64,000 nucleotides of DNA from Marinobacter halophilus (GTDB taxonomy: Bacteria; Pseudomonadota; Gammaproteobacteria; Pseudomonadales; Oleiphilaceae). The translations under genes were made by a program, and so were the position numbers. The notes beneath the pieces are model-generated. The model ran no database searches. It was not told the DNA's origin and saw only the letters and a program-made list of their open reading frames with translations. The stretch spans positions 372,001 to 436,000 of the forward strand of contig NZ_PXNN01000003.1 of the NCBI RefSeq assembly GCF_003007685.1, written 5' to 3'. Positions 26,894 to 35,245 of this stretch are shown in pieces. Position 1 is the stretch's first letter; each line of letters opens with the position of its first letter.

Positions 26894-28519
26894 ATGGAAA
26901 ATATGTTTGAGCTTGGGCTGGACAAGGCAGAGGCAAACTACACGCCACTGACTCCGCTCACCTTCATCCAAAGAACCGCCTTGGCGCATCCTTCGCGCAC
27001 GGCCGTCATCCACGGTGATATCCGCCGATCCTGGGCGGAAACCTACCAGCGATGCCTGAAGATGGCATCGGCGCTGCGCAAGCTCGGGGTTCGCAAAGGT
27101 GACACGGTAGCCGCCTTGTTGCCCAACATTCCGGAAATGCTGGAGCTGCATTTTGCGGTGCCGATGATCGGGGCCGTACTGAATGCTCAAAACACCCGGC
27201 TCGATTCGAAAACCATGACCTTCATGCTCAATCATGGCCGTGCCAAGGTGTTCTTTACCGACACGGAATACCACGATCGCTCTCGTGAAGCACTGATGGG
27301 CTGTGACGCCAAACCGATCGTTATTGACGTTGATGACGTCAATTTCGACGGCGGCGAACGGATTGGCAAGATGACCTATGAGGGCCTGCTGGCCACGGGT
27401 GATGACGGTTTTGTCTGGGATATGCCAGACGATGAGTGGCAGGCGATTGCGCTGAACTACACTTCCGGGACCACCGGCAACCCGAAAGGCGTGGTGTATC
27501 ACCATCGGGGCGCACATCTGAATGCGCTGAGTAATGTCATCGGTTTCGGCTTGCCGTCAGGCGCAGTCTATCTATGGACACTGCCGATGTTTCACTGCAA
27601 CGGCTGGTGCTATCCCTGGGCGGTCACGGCGGTGGCGGGTACCCACGTCTGCCTGCGTGCGCCCCAACCCCAGCCGGTGTTTGATGCACTGGCCCGCCAT
27701 GGTGTCACGCACTTCTGCGCTGCGCCGGTGGTGCTGAACATGCTGATTAACGCGCCCGAAGAGCACAAGCAAGCGTTCACGCAGCAGGTTACCGCGGCCA
27801 CCGGTGGCGCGGCGCCCCCCGCGGCGACCATTGAGGCCATGGAGTCGATGGGGATCAAGGTGGTGCATCTGTACGGCTTGACGGAAACCTACGGCCCCAG
27901 CCTGATTTGTGAATTCCAGGACGAATGGCACTCACTTGACGGTAAGAACAAAGCGGCGAAAATGGCGCGTCAAGGCATTTTGTCGTTGTCGATGACCGAC
28001 ATGATGGTGGCTGACCCCGGCACCTTGCAGCCCGTTGCCAAGGATGGGATGTCCATTGGTGAGCTGTTTGTGCGCGGGAACTCCGTGATGAAGGGATATC
28101 TGAACAACCCGGAGGAAACCGCCAAATCACTTAAAGGCGGCTGGTTCCATACCGGTGACCTGGGTGTCTGGCACCCGGACGGCTACGTCGAAATCAAGGA
28201 CAGGTCCAAAGACATTATCATATCCGGTGGTGAGAACATTTCGACCCTCGAGGTGGAAAGTGCGCTTTATGATCACCCCGCCGTGCTGGAAGCCGCTGTT
28301 GTGGCGGCGCCCGATGATCACTGGGGTGAAATTCCCTGCGCTTTCATTACTCTGAAAGCGGGTCACGATGATCTGACCGCAGATGACATCGTGGCCCATT
28401 GCCGAGCCAATCTGGCCGGCTTCAAGGTGCCCAAGAAGATCATTTTTGCCGATGAGTTGCCCAAGACCTCCACCGGCAAACTGCAGAAGCATGTGCTCAG
28501 AGGTCAGCTGACAGCTTAG
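26894..28519 (+). CDS. AMP-dependent acyl-CoA ligase (medium-chain/short-acid type)
   Basis: The 541-residue ANL-family adenylating enzyme has the P-loop YTSGTTGNPKG near residues 192-202, the YGLTETYG motif near 328, the hinge GDLGVWHPDGYVEIKDRSKDII and the catalytic lysine in PKTSTGKLQKH. It activates a carboxylic acid to its CoA ester through an acyl-AMP. The subfamily also includes DmdB-like and plant BZO1-like ligases, so the substrate could be a short, branched, sulfur-containing or aromatic acid. It ends before a strong terminator and probably shares a transcript with the permease. Confidence 0.88.
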   Translation: MENMFELGLDKAEANYTPLTPLTFIQRTALAHPSRTAVIHGDIRRSWAETYQRCLKMASALRKLGVRKGDTVAALLPNIPEMLELHFAVPMIGAVLNAQNTRLDSKTMTFMLNHGRAKVFFTDTEYHDRSREALMGCDAKPIVIDVDDVNFDGGERIGKMTYEGLLATGDDGFVWDMPDDEWQAIALNYTSGTTGNPKGVVYHHRGAHLNALSNVIGFGLPSGAVYLWTLPMFHCNGWCYPWAVTAVAGTHVCLRAPQPQPVFDALARHGVTHFCAAPVVLNMLINAPEEHKQAFTQQVTAATGGAAPPAATIEAMESMGIKVVHLYGLTETYGPSLICEFQDEWHSLDGKNKAAKMARQGILSLSMTDMMVADPGTLQPVAKDGMSIGELFVRGNSVMKGYLNNPEETAKSLKGGWFHTGDLGVWHPDGYVEIKDRSKDIIISGGENISTLEVESALYDHPAVLEAAVVAAPDDHWGEIPCAFITLKAGHDDLTADDIVAHCRANLAGFKVPKKIIFADELPKTSTGKLQKHVLRGQLTA

Positions 28520-28551
28520 AGGTGGGTTGGTGTTAACGTTGTAGCTATGTT

Positions 28552-28580
28552 CCCCCGGCAAATGCCGGGGGCTTTTTTTT
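28552..28580 (+). terminator. Rho-independent terminator after the acyl-CoA ligase gene
   Basis: CCCCCGGC and GCCGGGGG form a stem around AAAT, followed by C and eight T residues on the plus strand, 32 bases past the stop codon. Confidence 0.9.
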
Positions 28581-28586
28581 GGGCAC

Positions 28587-28610
28587 AAAAAAACCCGGCG
28601 TGAAGCCGGG
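28587..28610 (-). terminator. Rho-independent terminator after the aldehyde dehydrogenase gene
   Basis: On the minus strand CCCGGC pairs with GCCGGG around a five-base loop and runs into seven T residues, 20 bases beyond the stop codon. It is back to back with the plus-strand terminator. Confidence 0.85.
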
Positions 28611-28630
28611 CAGAACGGGGAACGGGTTAA

Positions 28631-30052
28631 TCAGATGGCGAAGCCGCCCAGTTTGGTTTCCAGATATTCTTCAATGCCTTCCTGCGCACCTTCCCGGCCG
28701 AGACCGCTATTCTTCATGCCGCCAAAGGGCGCAGCAGCGCTGGTGGGGTTAATGTCGTTGATGCCAATGATGCCAAAATCCAGCGCTTCAAAGGCGCGCA
28801 TGGCGGTAGCCATGTTGTTGCTGTAGAGGTAGGCCGCCAATCCGTATTCGGTGTCGTTGGCCATGGCAATGACGTCGTCTTCAGTGCGGTAGGTGATTAC
28901 CGGTGCCACCGGACCAAAGGTTTCTTCCCGATAGATTTTCATGGCCGGCGTCACACCAGACAACACGGTCGGTGCGTAGAAATGCCCATCTGCCAGGCCG
29001 TTGTCCGTCAACCGGTGGCCGCCGGTTTCCACCTTGGCGCCCCGGGCAACCGCATCTTTGACCTGGCTATCGACTTTCTGGATGGCCAGCTCGTTGATCA
29101 GCGGGCCGATGCCCGTGCCGTCATGCATGCCGTTTCCGGCCACCAGACGACTGGCGCGACTGCTCAGCTCTCTGATAAAGGGCTCGGCCTGGTCTTGGTG
29201 AACAAAAATCCGGTTGGGGCTGATGCAGGCCTGGCCGGTGTTGAGAAACTTGACCAGAGCCAGGCCTTTGGCGGCATGAACCGGGTCGGCATCCGGGAAC
29301 ACAATGGCCGGCGCGTGGCCGCCGAGCTCCATGGAGACCCGTTTCATGTTGGCCGCGGCCAGACCGTTCAGCTCTTTGCCGACCGGGGTTGAGCCGGTAA
29401 AGGTGAGTTTGCGGATGCGTGGGTCAGTGCAGAAGGCCTCGCCCACCCGGGCCGGGTTCTGCACGGTGATCAGGTTAACTACCCCCGGCGGAAAGCCGGC
29501 TTCGGCAAAGATTTCCATCATCGCTTTGGCGCACAGCGGCGTGCTTTCAGCCGGCTTGAGAATCACCGTACAACCGGCCGCCAGGGCAGGGGCCAGCTTA
29601 CGGGTGATCATCGAGATCGGATAGTTCCAGGGCGTGATGGCACCGACCACGCCGACCGGGGTTTTTTGCACCAGGAAACGCTGGTTTTCACGGGCGGAGG
29701 GAATGATCTGTCCGTACATGCGTTTGGCTTCTTCGGCAAACCACAACAGAAAATCAGCACCGTACTGCACTTCATTCAGGGAGGCCTTTAGCGGTTTGCC
29801 TTGCTCGCGGGTCATCAACTCGGCGAGCGCGCGTTTCTGGCGCATCATCAATTCCCAGGCCCGGTAAAGCAGTTGGGAGCGCTGATAGGCGGTGGTGGTT
29901 TTCCACTCTTTAAAGGCACGATCGGCGGCCCTGATGGCCGCCTCAATATCCTGATCGGTGCAATCGGGAACCTGCCCGATGATTTCACCCGTCGCCGGGT
30001 TGGTGACCGGGAACTCGGGGCGCCCGGTCATCCATTCTCCGTCTATGTACAT
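28631..30052 (-). CDS. NAD(P)-dependent aldehyde dehydrogenase, succinate-semialdehyde dehydrogenase (GabD) type
   Basis: The 473-residue ALDH has the catalytic Cys276 in NTGQACISPNRI, the general-base Glu in SMELGGHAP and the coenzyme loop FTGSTPVGKEL. The sequence is closest in style to GabD-type semialdehyde dehydrogenases. Its position as last gene of an operon with malonyl-CoA decarboxylase, acetoacetyl-CoA reductase and acyl-CoA dehydrogenase leaves malonate semialdehyde or a related semialdehyde open as substrate. It begins 23 bases after the acyl-CoA dehydrogenase gene. Confidence 0.85.
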   Translation of the reverse strand: MYIDGEWMTGRPEFPVTNPATGEIIGQVPDCTDQDIEAAIRAADRAFKEWKTTTAYQRSQLLYRAWELMMRQKRALAELMTREQGKPLKASLNEVQYGADFLLWFAEEAKRMYGQIIPSARENQRFLVQKTPVGVVGAITPWNYPISMITRKLAPALAAGCTVILKPAESTPLCAKAMMEIFAEAGFPPGVVNLITVQNPARVGEAFCTDPRIRKLTFTGSTPVGKELNGLAAANMKRVSMELGGHAPAIVFPDADPVHAAKGLALVKFLNTGQACISPNRIFVHQDQAEPFIRELSSRASRLVAGNGMHDGTGIGPLINELAIQKVDSQVKDAVARGAKVETGGHRLTDNGLADGHFYAPTVLSGVTPAMKIYREETFGPVAPVITYRTEDDVIAMANDTEYGLAAYLYSNNMATAMRAFEALDFGIIGINDINPTSAAAPFGGMKNSGLGREGAQEGIEEYLETKLGGFAI

Positions 30053-30075
30053 GAAGTTTTACCTTCTGGCTGATA

Positions 30076-31854
30076 TCAGAACTCTGTTTCCGGTAGCGCC
30101 ATGATAGCGTCGTCACCGGATCGTAGCGCGGTCAGATAGGCTGAACAGCGCGGCAGAATGTGGTCAATATAGAAGTTAGTGGTCACCAGCTTACTGGATG
30201 CAAACGAGCTCTGCTCTGGTTGCGACTGCGCGGCCGTGGTGGCGGCTTTCAGCATCAGCCAGCCGGCGGTCACCGTGGCGCTCAGCATCAAGTAGTTAAA
30301 GGCAACGGCGCCGGTAAACCGGTCGTCATCTCCTCGCTCCAGCACAGTTCGGGTGGCATCTTCGAGGAAGGCCACCGCCTGGTCAAACCGGGCTTGTCGC
30401 TCGGCGGTGAACAATGAACCGCTCTGGGCCGGCCCGGTGAAGGGGCGCATATCATCGATCAGCTCGGCCATGGCCTTGCCCTGGTTCCGAACGGTTTTCC
30501 GGCCGATCAGATCCAGCGCCTGAATACCGTTGGTGCCCTCGTAAATGGGCAGAATCCGGGCGTCCCGGTAGTGCTGCGCCGCGCCGGTTTCCTCGATAAA
30601 GCCCATGCCGCCGTAACATTGAATCCCCAGGGAGGTCACTTCCTGGGCGATTTCGGTGCACCAGCCTTTGACCAGCGGCGTCAGCAGATCAGCACGCCGT
30701 TGGAAGCGGGCCTGAAGCTCCTCTGGCAGATCCCGGCCGTTGGCATAATCGACTGCGACACAACCCGTGTAGGCAAGTCCTCGGGCGGCTTCGGTCAGGG
30801 ATTTCATGGTCATCAGCATACGGCGCACGTCCGGGTGCCGGATGATGGGAGAAATGCCCTGTTCGCCGGGAGCGGTACCCTGAGTTCGCTCGAAAGTGTA
30901 GTCCCGCGCCTGCTGGTAGGCCCGCTCGGAAATGGACACACCCTGCAGACCAACCGTCAGCCGAGCATTATTCATCATGGTGAACATGCAGGCCAGACCG
31001 CGGTTTTCCTCGCCCACCAGATAGCCGATTGCGCCTTCGTTATCGCCATAGCTCATCACACAGGTGGGGCTGGCGTGGATGCCGAGCTTGTGCTCGAGTG
31101 AGACAGCGTGGCAGTCGTTGCGTTCTCCGGGTTCACCGCCCGGATCCGGCAGATACTTGGGTACTGCAAACAGCGAAATGCCTTTAACTCCCTCAGGGGC
31201 ATCGGGCAGGCGGGCCAGCACCAGGTGGATGATGTTCTCCGCCATGTCGTGCTCGCCCCAGGTGATGTAGATTTTCTGGCCTTTGATCCGGTAGGCATCG
31301 CCGTCCGGCCGGGCCTGGGTGCGAATGCCAGACAAATCAGAACCGGACTGGGGTTCCGTCAGGTTCATGGTGCCGGTCCATTGTCCGGAAATCATTTTCG
31401 GCAACAGCTGCTGTTTCAGCGCGTCGCTTGCATTTTCCGAGAGCGCTTCAACCGCACCCTGGGAGAGCAGAGGACAGAGCCCCCAGGCCATGTTGGCGGC
31501 ATGCCACATTTCCTGAACCGGAATGGCCAGGGAAAAGGGCAGGCCCTGGCCGCCGAATGCCGGATCAAACTGCAGGCTTGCCCAGCCACTCTGCGCATAC
31601 TGCTGGTAAGCGTCACGGAAGCCTGCTGGCGTCACCACGTTATGGTCGGCATCCAGGCGCACGCCGGTTTTATCACCGCTGGCATTGGTCGGGGCAATCA
31701 CCGAACCGGCAAAGCGGGCCGCTTCTTCAAGAATGGCTGCGACCACATCGTCGGTGGCATCTTCATAGCCACAGGCTTTGGCCATTTCTGAAAACCCGGC
31801 GACCTGTTGCAGGGTAAACGCCATGTCGCGGGTGGGTGCTCTGTACTCTGTCAT
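30076..31854 (-). CDS. Acyl-CoA dehydrogenase, long form with C-terminal extension (FadE/DmdC-like)
   Basis: The 592-residue FAD enzyme has the N-terminal helical domain, the middle beta domain (MNLTEPQSGSDLSG, YITWGEHD), the C-terminal helical domain with the catalytic glutamate in ILPIYEGTNGIQ, and an extra C-terminal domain found in this roughly 590-residue class. The class contains 3-methylmercaptopropionyl-CoA dehydrogenase (DmdC) and fatty acyl-CoA dehydrogenases; sequence alone does not decide between them. It follows the reductase gene by 11 bases and is clearly in the same operon. Confidence 0.88.
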   Translation of the reverse strand: MTEYRAPTRDMAFTLQQVAGFSEMAKACGYEDATDDVVAAILEEAARFAGSVIAPTNASGDKTGVRLDADHNVVTPAGFRDAYQQYAQSGWASLQFDPAFGGQGLPFSLAIPVQEMWHAANMAWGLCPLLSQGAVEALSENASDALKQQLLPKMISGQWTGTMNLTEPQSGSDLSGIRTQARPDGDAYRIKGQKIYITWGEHDMAENIIHLVLARLPDAPEGVKGISLFAVPKYLPDPGGEPGERNDCHAVSLEHKLGIHASPTCVMSYGDNEGAIGYLVGEENRGLACMFTMMNNARLTVGLQGVSISERAYQQARDYTFERTQGTAPGEQGISPIIRHPDVRRMLMTMKSLTEAARGLAYTGCVAVDYANGRDLPEELQARFQRRADLLTPLVKGWCTEIAQEVTSLGIQCYGGMGFIEETGAAQHYRDARILPIYEGTNGIQALDLIGRKTVRNQGKAMAELIDDMRPFTGPAQSGSLFTAERQARFDQAVAFLEDATRTVLERGDDDRFTGAVAFNYLMLSATVTAGWLMLKAATTAAQSQPEQSSFASSKLVTTNFYIDHILPRCSAYLTALRSGDDAIMALPETEF

Positions 31855-31865
31855 GATGTGCTCCC

Positions 31866-32615
31866 TTAGCTCATGTACTGGCCGCCGTTGACCGACATGT
31901 TGGTGCCGGTCACAAAGCCCGCGTCATCCGCGGTCAGATACGCCACGGCCCGGGCAATGTCCTCGGGCTGGCCAAGGCGACCAACCGGAATGCCGTCAAC
32001 AATGCTGGTCAGCACTTTTTCCGGCACCTTGCGAACCATAGGGGTATCGATGTAGCCAGGGGACACCGAGTTGGCGGTCACGCCTTTGCGAGCGCCTTCC
32101 AGGGCGATGGATTTGGTGAAGCCGTAAATGCCGGCTTTGGTGGCGGCGTAGTTGGACTGACCAAACTGACCCTTCTCACCGTTCAGCGAAGACACGTTCA
32201 CAATCCGGCCGAAACCACGTTCACACATGCCTTCGAACACTTGACGACACATATTGAACATGGAGTTCAGGTTGACGTTGATCACCTGGTTCCACTGCTC
32301 CGGCTGCATCTTCTTCAGCGGGGCGTCGTTGGTGATGCCGGCGTTATTGACCAGAATGTCGATCGGGCCCAGGTCCTGCTCGACGGTGTTAACAAAGGCC
32401 TGGCAACCGGCAAAATCGGTCACGTCCAGCGGGTAAATAGCAACATCGATGCCCTGCTCGCGCAGGTCGGTTTGCCATTGCTCGGCTTCAGCGGTGAACT
32501 CGGTCCCGGGCAGATGGGTGCCCACCACTTTGCGGCCCTGGTTGACCAGAGCTTTGCACATGGCGGTGCCCAGTCCGCCGGCGGCACCGGTAACAACAGC
32601 GATACGATGAGTCAT
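31866..32615 (-). CDS. phaB: Acetoacetyl-CoA reductase (PhaB-type short-chain dehydrogenase)
   Basis: The 249-residue SDR has the cofactor motif TGAAGGLG, NNAG, and the catalytic Ser, Tyr and Lys in NVSSLNGEKGQFGQSNYAATK. The NGEKGQFGQSNYAA segment is typical of PhaB/PhbB, which makes (R)-3-hydroxybutyryl-CoA using NADPH. No PHA synthase is nearby, so it may serve polymer synthesis elsewhere or another 3-oxoacyl-CoA. It is 26 bases downstream of the malonyl-CoA decarboxylase gene. Confidence 0.88.
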   Translation of the reverse strand: MTHRIAVVTGAAGGLGTAMCKALVNQGRKVVGTHLPGTEFTAEAEQWQTDLREQGIDVAIYPLDVTDFAGCQAFVNTVEQDLGPIDILVNNAGITNDAPLKKMQPEQWNQVINVNLNSMFNMCRQVFEGMCERGFGRIVNVSSLNGEKGQFGQSNYAATKAGIYGFTKSIALEGARKGVTANSVSPGYIDTPMVRKVPEKVLTSIVDGIPVGRLGQPEDIARAVAYLTADDAGFVTGTNMSVNGGQYMS

Positions 32616-32641
32616 GGTGTTTTCCTTCCTTTTTGGGTTGG

Positions 32642-34009
32642 TTACTTCAAGAGTTTCTTGATGGCTGAGGATTGGGAGACAGCGCCAATCGAGGTGTATT
32701 GCTGGCTGCGATGAACAATCTTCGGCAGCTCATACAGGTAGTTCACCATCAGCCCGGCCGACTGCTTGAGGCCTTTATCCGAGGTGTCTGCCATCCAGTT
32801 AAGCCGGGCAACCTGGGCGCCATTGCTCAGATGAAAGTGCGCCACCGGGTCGTTCGCACGGCCACTGTCGGGCTTGGTGGAACAGAGGTAAGACGCCGCC
32901 AGTTTCAGGATGGCCTCTTGCTGGCCACCGGTGGTATCTGTCTGGTTTGCGAGCACCGGATCACGCGGTGGTGGGTAGCTGAGCCATTGTTCGCCACCTG
33001 GCAGGTGTGCCAACTGCTCAGCGGTGGTGTTCTCCAGCCAACGTCGGAAGCCGGGGATGGGTGACAGCGTGGCGAACTGCTTGAGCTGAGGAAACTCGTC
33101 CCGCAGCTTCTTCACCACTTGCTTGATCAGGAAATTGCCGAAGCTGATACCGGCGAGCCCCCGCTGGGCATTGGAAATCGAGTAGAAAATGGCGGTGTCT
33201 GCGGTGTCGATGTCCTGGGTCGGCGCGTCTTCGTCCAGCAGTTTCTGAACGTTGCCGGCCAGGCCATTCACCAGAGCAACCTCAACAAAAATCAGCGGCT
33301 CATCGGGCATATTCGGGTGAATGAAGGCGAAGCAGCGCCGGTCAGAATCCAGTCGGTTTTTGAGGTCGTTCCAGCTCTTGATGGCGTGCACGGCTTCATA
33401 GGCGATCAGCTTCTCCAGCATGGCAGCACTGGAATGCCAGTTGATCTCCTCCAGCTGCAGCAGGCCGATGTCGAACCAGGTGGCCAGCAGATCCTGCAGG
33501 TCGGTTTCCAGAGATTTCAGTGCCGGGTAGTCCTTGCAAAACGTCAGCAGTTCATCACGCATGTCCACCAGAAATTTAACCCCGGATGGCACCCCGTTGA
33601 ATTGCTTCAGCAGGGCGGTTCGGCTGGGCTCCAGGGCCCTGCGCAAGGCCTGGGCGGCTTCGGTTTTCTGGCTGGATTTTGCGTTATGCCATTGATCAAT
33701 GGCCTTCTCTACGCTGCTTTCATTGACACCGTAATGCTCGGCCAGCAGCCCAAGGAACCGGGTTTTGCCAGTAACCGAAAGCTTCAGATAGGCGCGGCCC
33801 AGCATGGCGGCGCGGTTGCGGGCTTCGACCTGACCACCGTTCTGGGCCAGGCAGTTGTCTATCCACTCTTTAACCGCGGTGATGTCGGCTTCGGGGAGGT
33901 CGGCGGCAATGTTCATGATGTCCGAACCGCGACGGCCTACCGCTTCCAGCCCGCCCGGGACCAGTTTCTTGAAGGCTCTTTCGAAAATGCTTACGGGTTG
34001 GCTCTGCAT
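32642..34009 (-). CDS. Malonyl-CoA decarboxylase
   Basis: The 455-residue protein follows the malonyl-CoA decarboxylase family over its whole length: an N-terminal helical domain (about residues 60-160, LGLLAEHYGVN, FLVDMRDELL) and a catalytic acetyltransferase-like domain with YSISNAQRGLAGISFGNFLI carrying the conserved Ser, and the late VAHFHLSNGAQVARLNW carrying the catalytic His. It converts malonyl-CoA to acetyl-CoA and CO2. It heads the minus-strand operon and is divergent from the MaoC gene, with a 24-base palindrome between them. Confidence 0.9.
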   Translation of the reverse strand: MQSQPVSIFERAFKKLVPGGLEAVGRRGSDIMNIAADLPEADITAVKEWIDNCLAQNGGQVEARNRAAMLGRAYLKLSVTGKTRFLGLLAEHYGVNESSVEKAIDQWHNAKSSQKTEAAQALRRALEPSRTALLKQFNGVPSGVKFLVDMRDELLTFCKDYPALKSLETDLQDLLATWFDIGLLQLEEINWHSSAAMLEKLIAYEAVHAIKSWNDLKNRLDSDRRCFAFIHPNMPDEPLIFVEVALVNGLAGNVQKLLDEDAPTQDIDTADTAIFYSISNAQRGLAGISFGNFLIKQVVKKLRDEFPQLKQFATLSPIPGFRRWLENTTAEQLAHLPGGEQWLSYPPPRDPVLANQTDTTGGQQEAILKLAASYLCSTKPDSGRANDPVAHFHLSNGAQVARLNWMADTSDKGLKQSAGLMVNYLYELPKIVHRSQQYTSIGAVSQSSAIKKLLK

Positions 34010-34078
34010 ACCGTGTTTCCTCTGGACAAAGCGGTGGTGTCTTTGTTGTTGAAAGAAGGCTATCAGAGCATTTTGAAA

Positions 34079-34102
34079 AAACCAAGTAAAAATACTTGGT
34101 TT
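34079..34102. promoter_or_regulatory. 10+4+10 perfect palindrome in the mcd/maoC divergent promoter region
   Basis: AAACCAAGTA and TACTTGGTTT are perfect arms around AAAA, placed 70 bases before the mcd start and 56 before the maoC start. The form suits a homodimeric repressor such as a TetR or GntR protein, none of which is encoded alongside. I do not recognise the sequence as a known operator class. Confidence 0.65.
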
Positions 34103-34157
34103 GACGGATATAAACCAGTAATGTTGTCAGGGTATGGGCCAACATGAGGAAAACACA

Positions 34158-34589
34158 ATGCAAGAATTACACGGTTACTACCTGGAAGATCTGGAAGTTG
34201 GAATGGAAGCTTTTTACGCCAAGACGATTACCGAGGCAGACGTGGTTCTGTTTGCAGGAATTAGTGGTGACGACAACCCGGTACACATCAATGCGGAATA
34301 CGCCAAAACCACGCCATTTAAAGAGCGGATCGTGCACGGCATGTTCAGTGCAGCGCTGATTTCGGCGGTTCTGGGTACCCGTCTGCCTGGCCCGGGCGCA
34401 ATCTACATTGATCAACAGATCAAGTTCAAAGCGCCGGTCCACATTGGTGACACGGTAGTGGCTTCGGCAAAAATCATTGAGATCAATGAGGAGCGTCGCC
34501 GGGTAAAACTGGAAACCGTATGCAAGGTCGGCGACAACGTGGTTGCTGAAGGTGTGGCCACTAACATGGTCGACCGCCGGCCGGTGTAA
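34158..34589 (+). CDS. MaoC-family (R)-specific enoyl-CoA hydratase, PhaJ-like
   Basis: The 143-residue single hot-dog domain has the hydratase motif with catalytic Asp and His in SGDDNPVHINAEYA, then the helix IVHGMFSAALISAVLGTRLPG. PhaJ-type enzymes hydrate enoyl-CoA to (R)-3-hydroxyacyl-CoA. The start at 34158 has GAGGAAA upstream; the longer reading from 34134 adds eight residues. It precedes a cysteine hydrolase gene by 14 bases and faces the mcd operon. Confidence 0.87.
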   Translation: MQELHGYYLEDLEVGMEAFYAKTITEADVVLFAGISGDDNPVHINAEYAKTTPFKERIVHGMFSAALISAVLGTRLPGPGAIYIDQQIKFKAPVHIGDTVVASAKIIEINEERRRVKLETVCKVGDNVVAEGVATNMVDRRPV

Positions 34590-34603
34590 ATCAGGAGATC
34601 GCT

Positions 34604-35149
34604 ATGCTATTGGATAAAGACAAGGCTATCGTTGCCGTGATTGATGTGCAGGCCCGGTTGCTGTCCGGCGTGCACGAGCACGAGACACTGGTGAAGAATT
34701 GCAGCTGGCTGGTTCGTCTGGCCGGATTGATGGATGTGCCGGTGATCGGTTCCGAGCAGTACCCGGATGGCCTGGGGCATACGGAAGAAAGCCTGCGTGA
34801 GCTGGTGGGGCCAGATAGGATCTACGGCAAAACCTTTTTTGCCTGCATCGACGACCCGGACTTTGAGCAGGCATTTCAGGCCCACGGTCGCAAGCAGGTG
34901 GTACTTTGCGGTATGGAGTCGCAGGCCTGTGTTCTGCAATCGACGCTCAGGTTGCTGGAGAAAGGGATGGAGGTCTATGTGGTGGCGGATGCGGTTTCGG
35001 CCCGTAACCCCTTCGACACCGAAGTGGCACTGCGCCGAATGGAGCAGGCCGGCGCCAGAATTGTGACCCGGGAAATGGTCGGGTTCGAATGGCTGCGCCG
35101 TTCGGATGCCGCTGAATTCAAGGCCTTCAGCAAAGAGTTCCTGCGCTAA
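34604..35149 (+). CDS. Isochorismatase-superfamily cysteine hydrolase (YcaC-like)
   Basis: The 181-residue protein has the Asp-Lys-Cys catalytic set of the superfamily: Asp in AVIDVQARL, Lys in YGKTFFAC and Cys in CGMESQACV. Members cleave amides, carbamates or isochorismate; the substrate is unknown here. AGGAGA precedes the ATG. It is probably co-transcribed with the MaoC gene. An 8-bp GC-rich inverted repeat (35157-35164 with 35182-35189) lies just after its stop. Confidence 0.82.
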   Translation: MLLDKDKAIVAVIDVQARLLSGVHEHETLVKNCSWLVRLAGLMDVPVIGSEQYPDGLGHTEESLRELVGPDRIYGKTFFACIDDPDFEQAFQAHGRKQVVLCGMESQACVLQSTLRLLEKGMEVYVVADAVSARNPFDTEVALRRMEQAGARIVTREMVGFEWLRRSDAAEFKAFSKEFLR

Positions 35150-35245
35150 CGGAACACGGGGCCCGAGAACCCGATGGTCAAGGGCCCCGGAGATCGTCAG
35201 AATGTATTCCGACAAGGCAATCCCGGTTCGGAGAACCTCTTGATA

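Noticed and set aside
28501..28630. Short palindromes as a possible small RNA between convergent genes
   Set aside because: They are two back-to-back intrinsic terminators, one for each convergent gene, with nothing between them.
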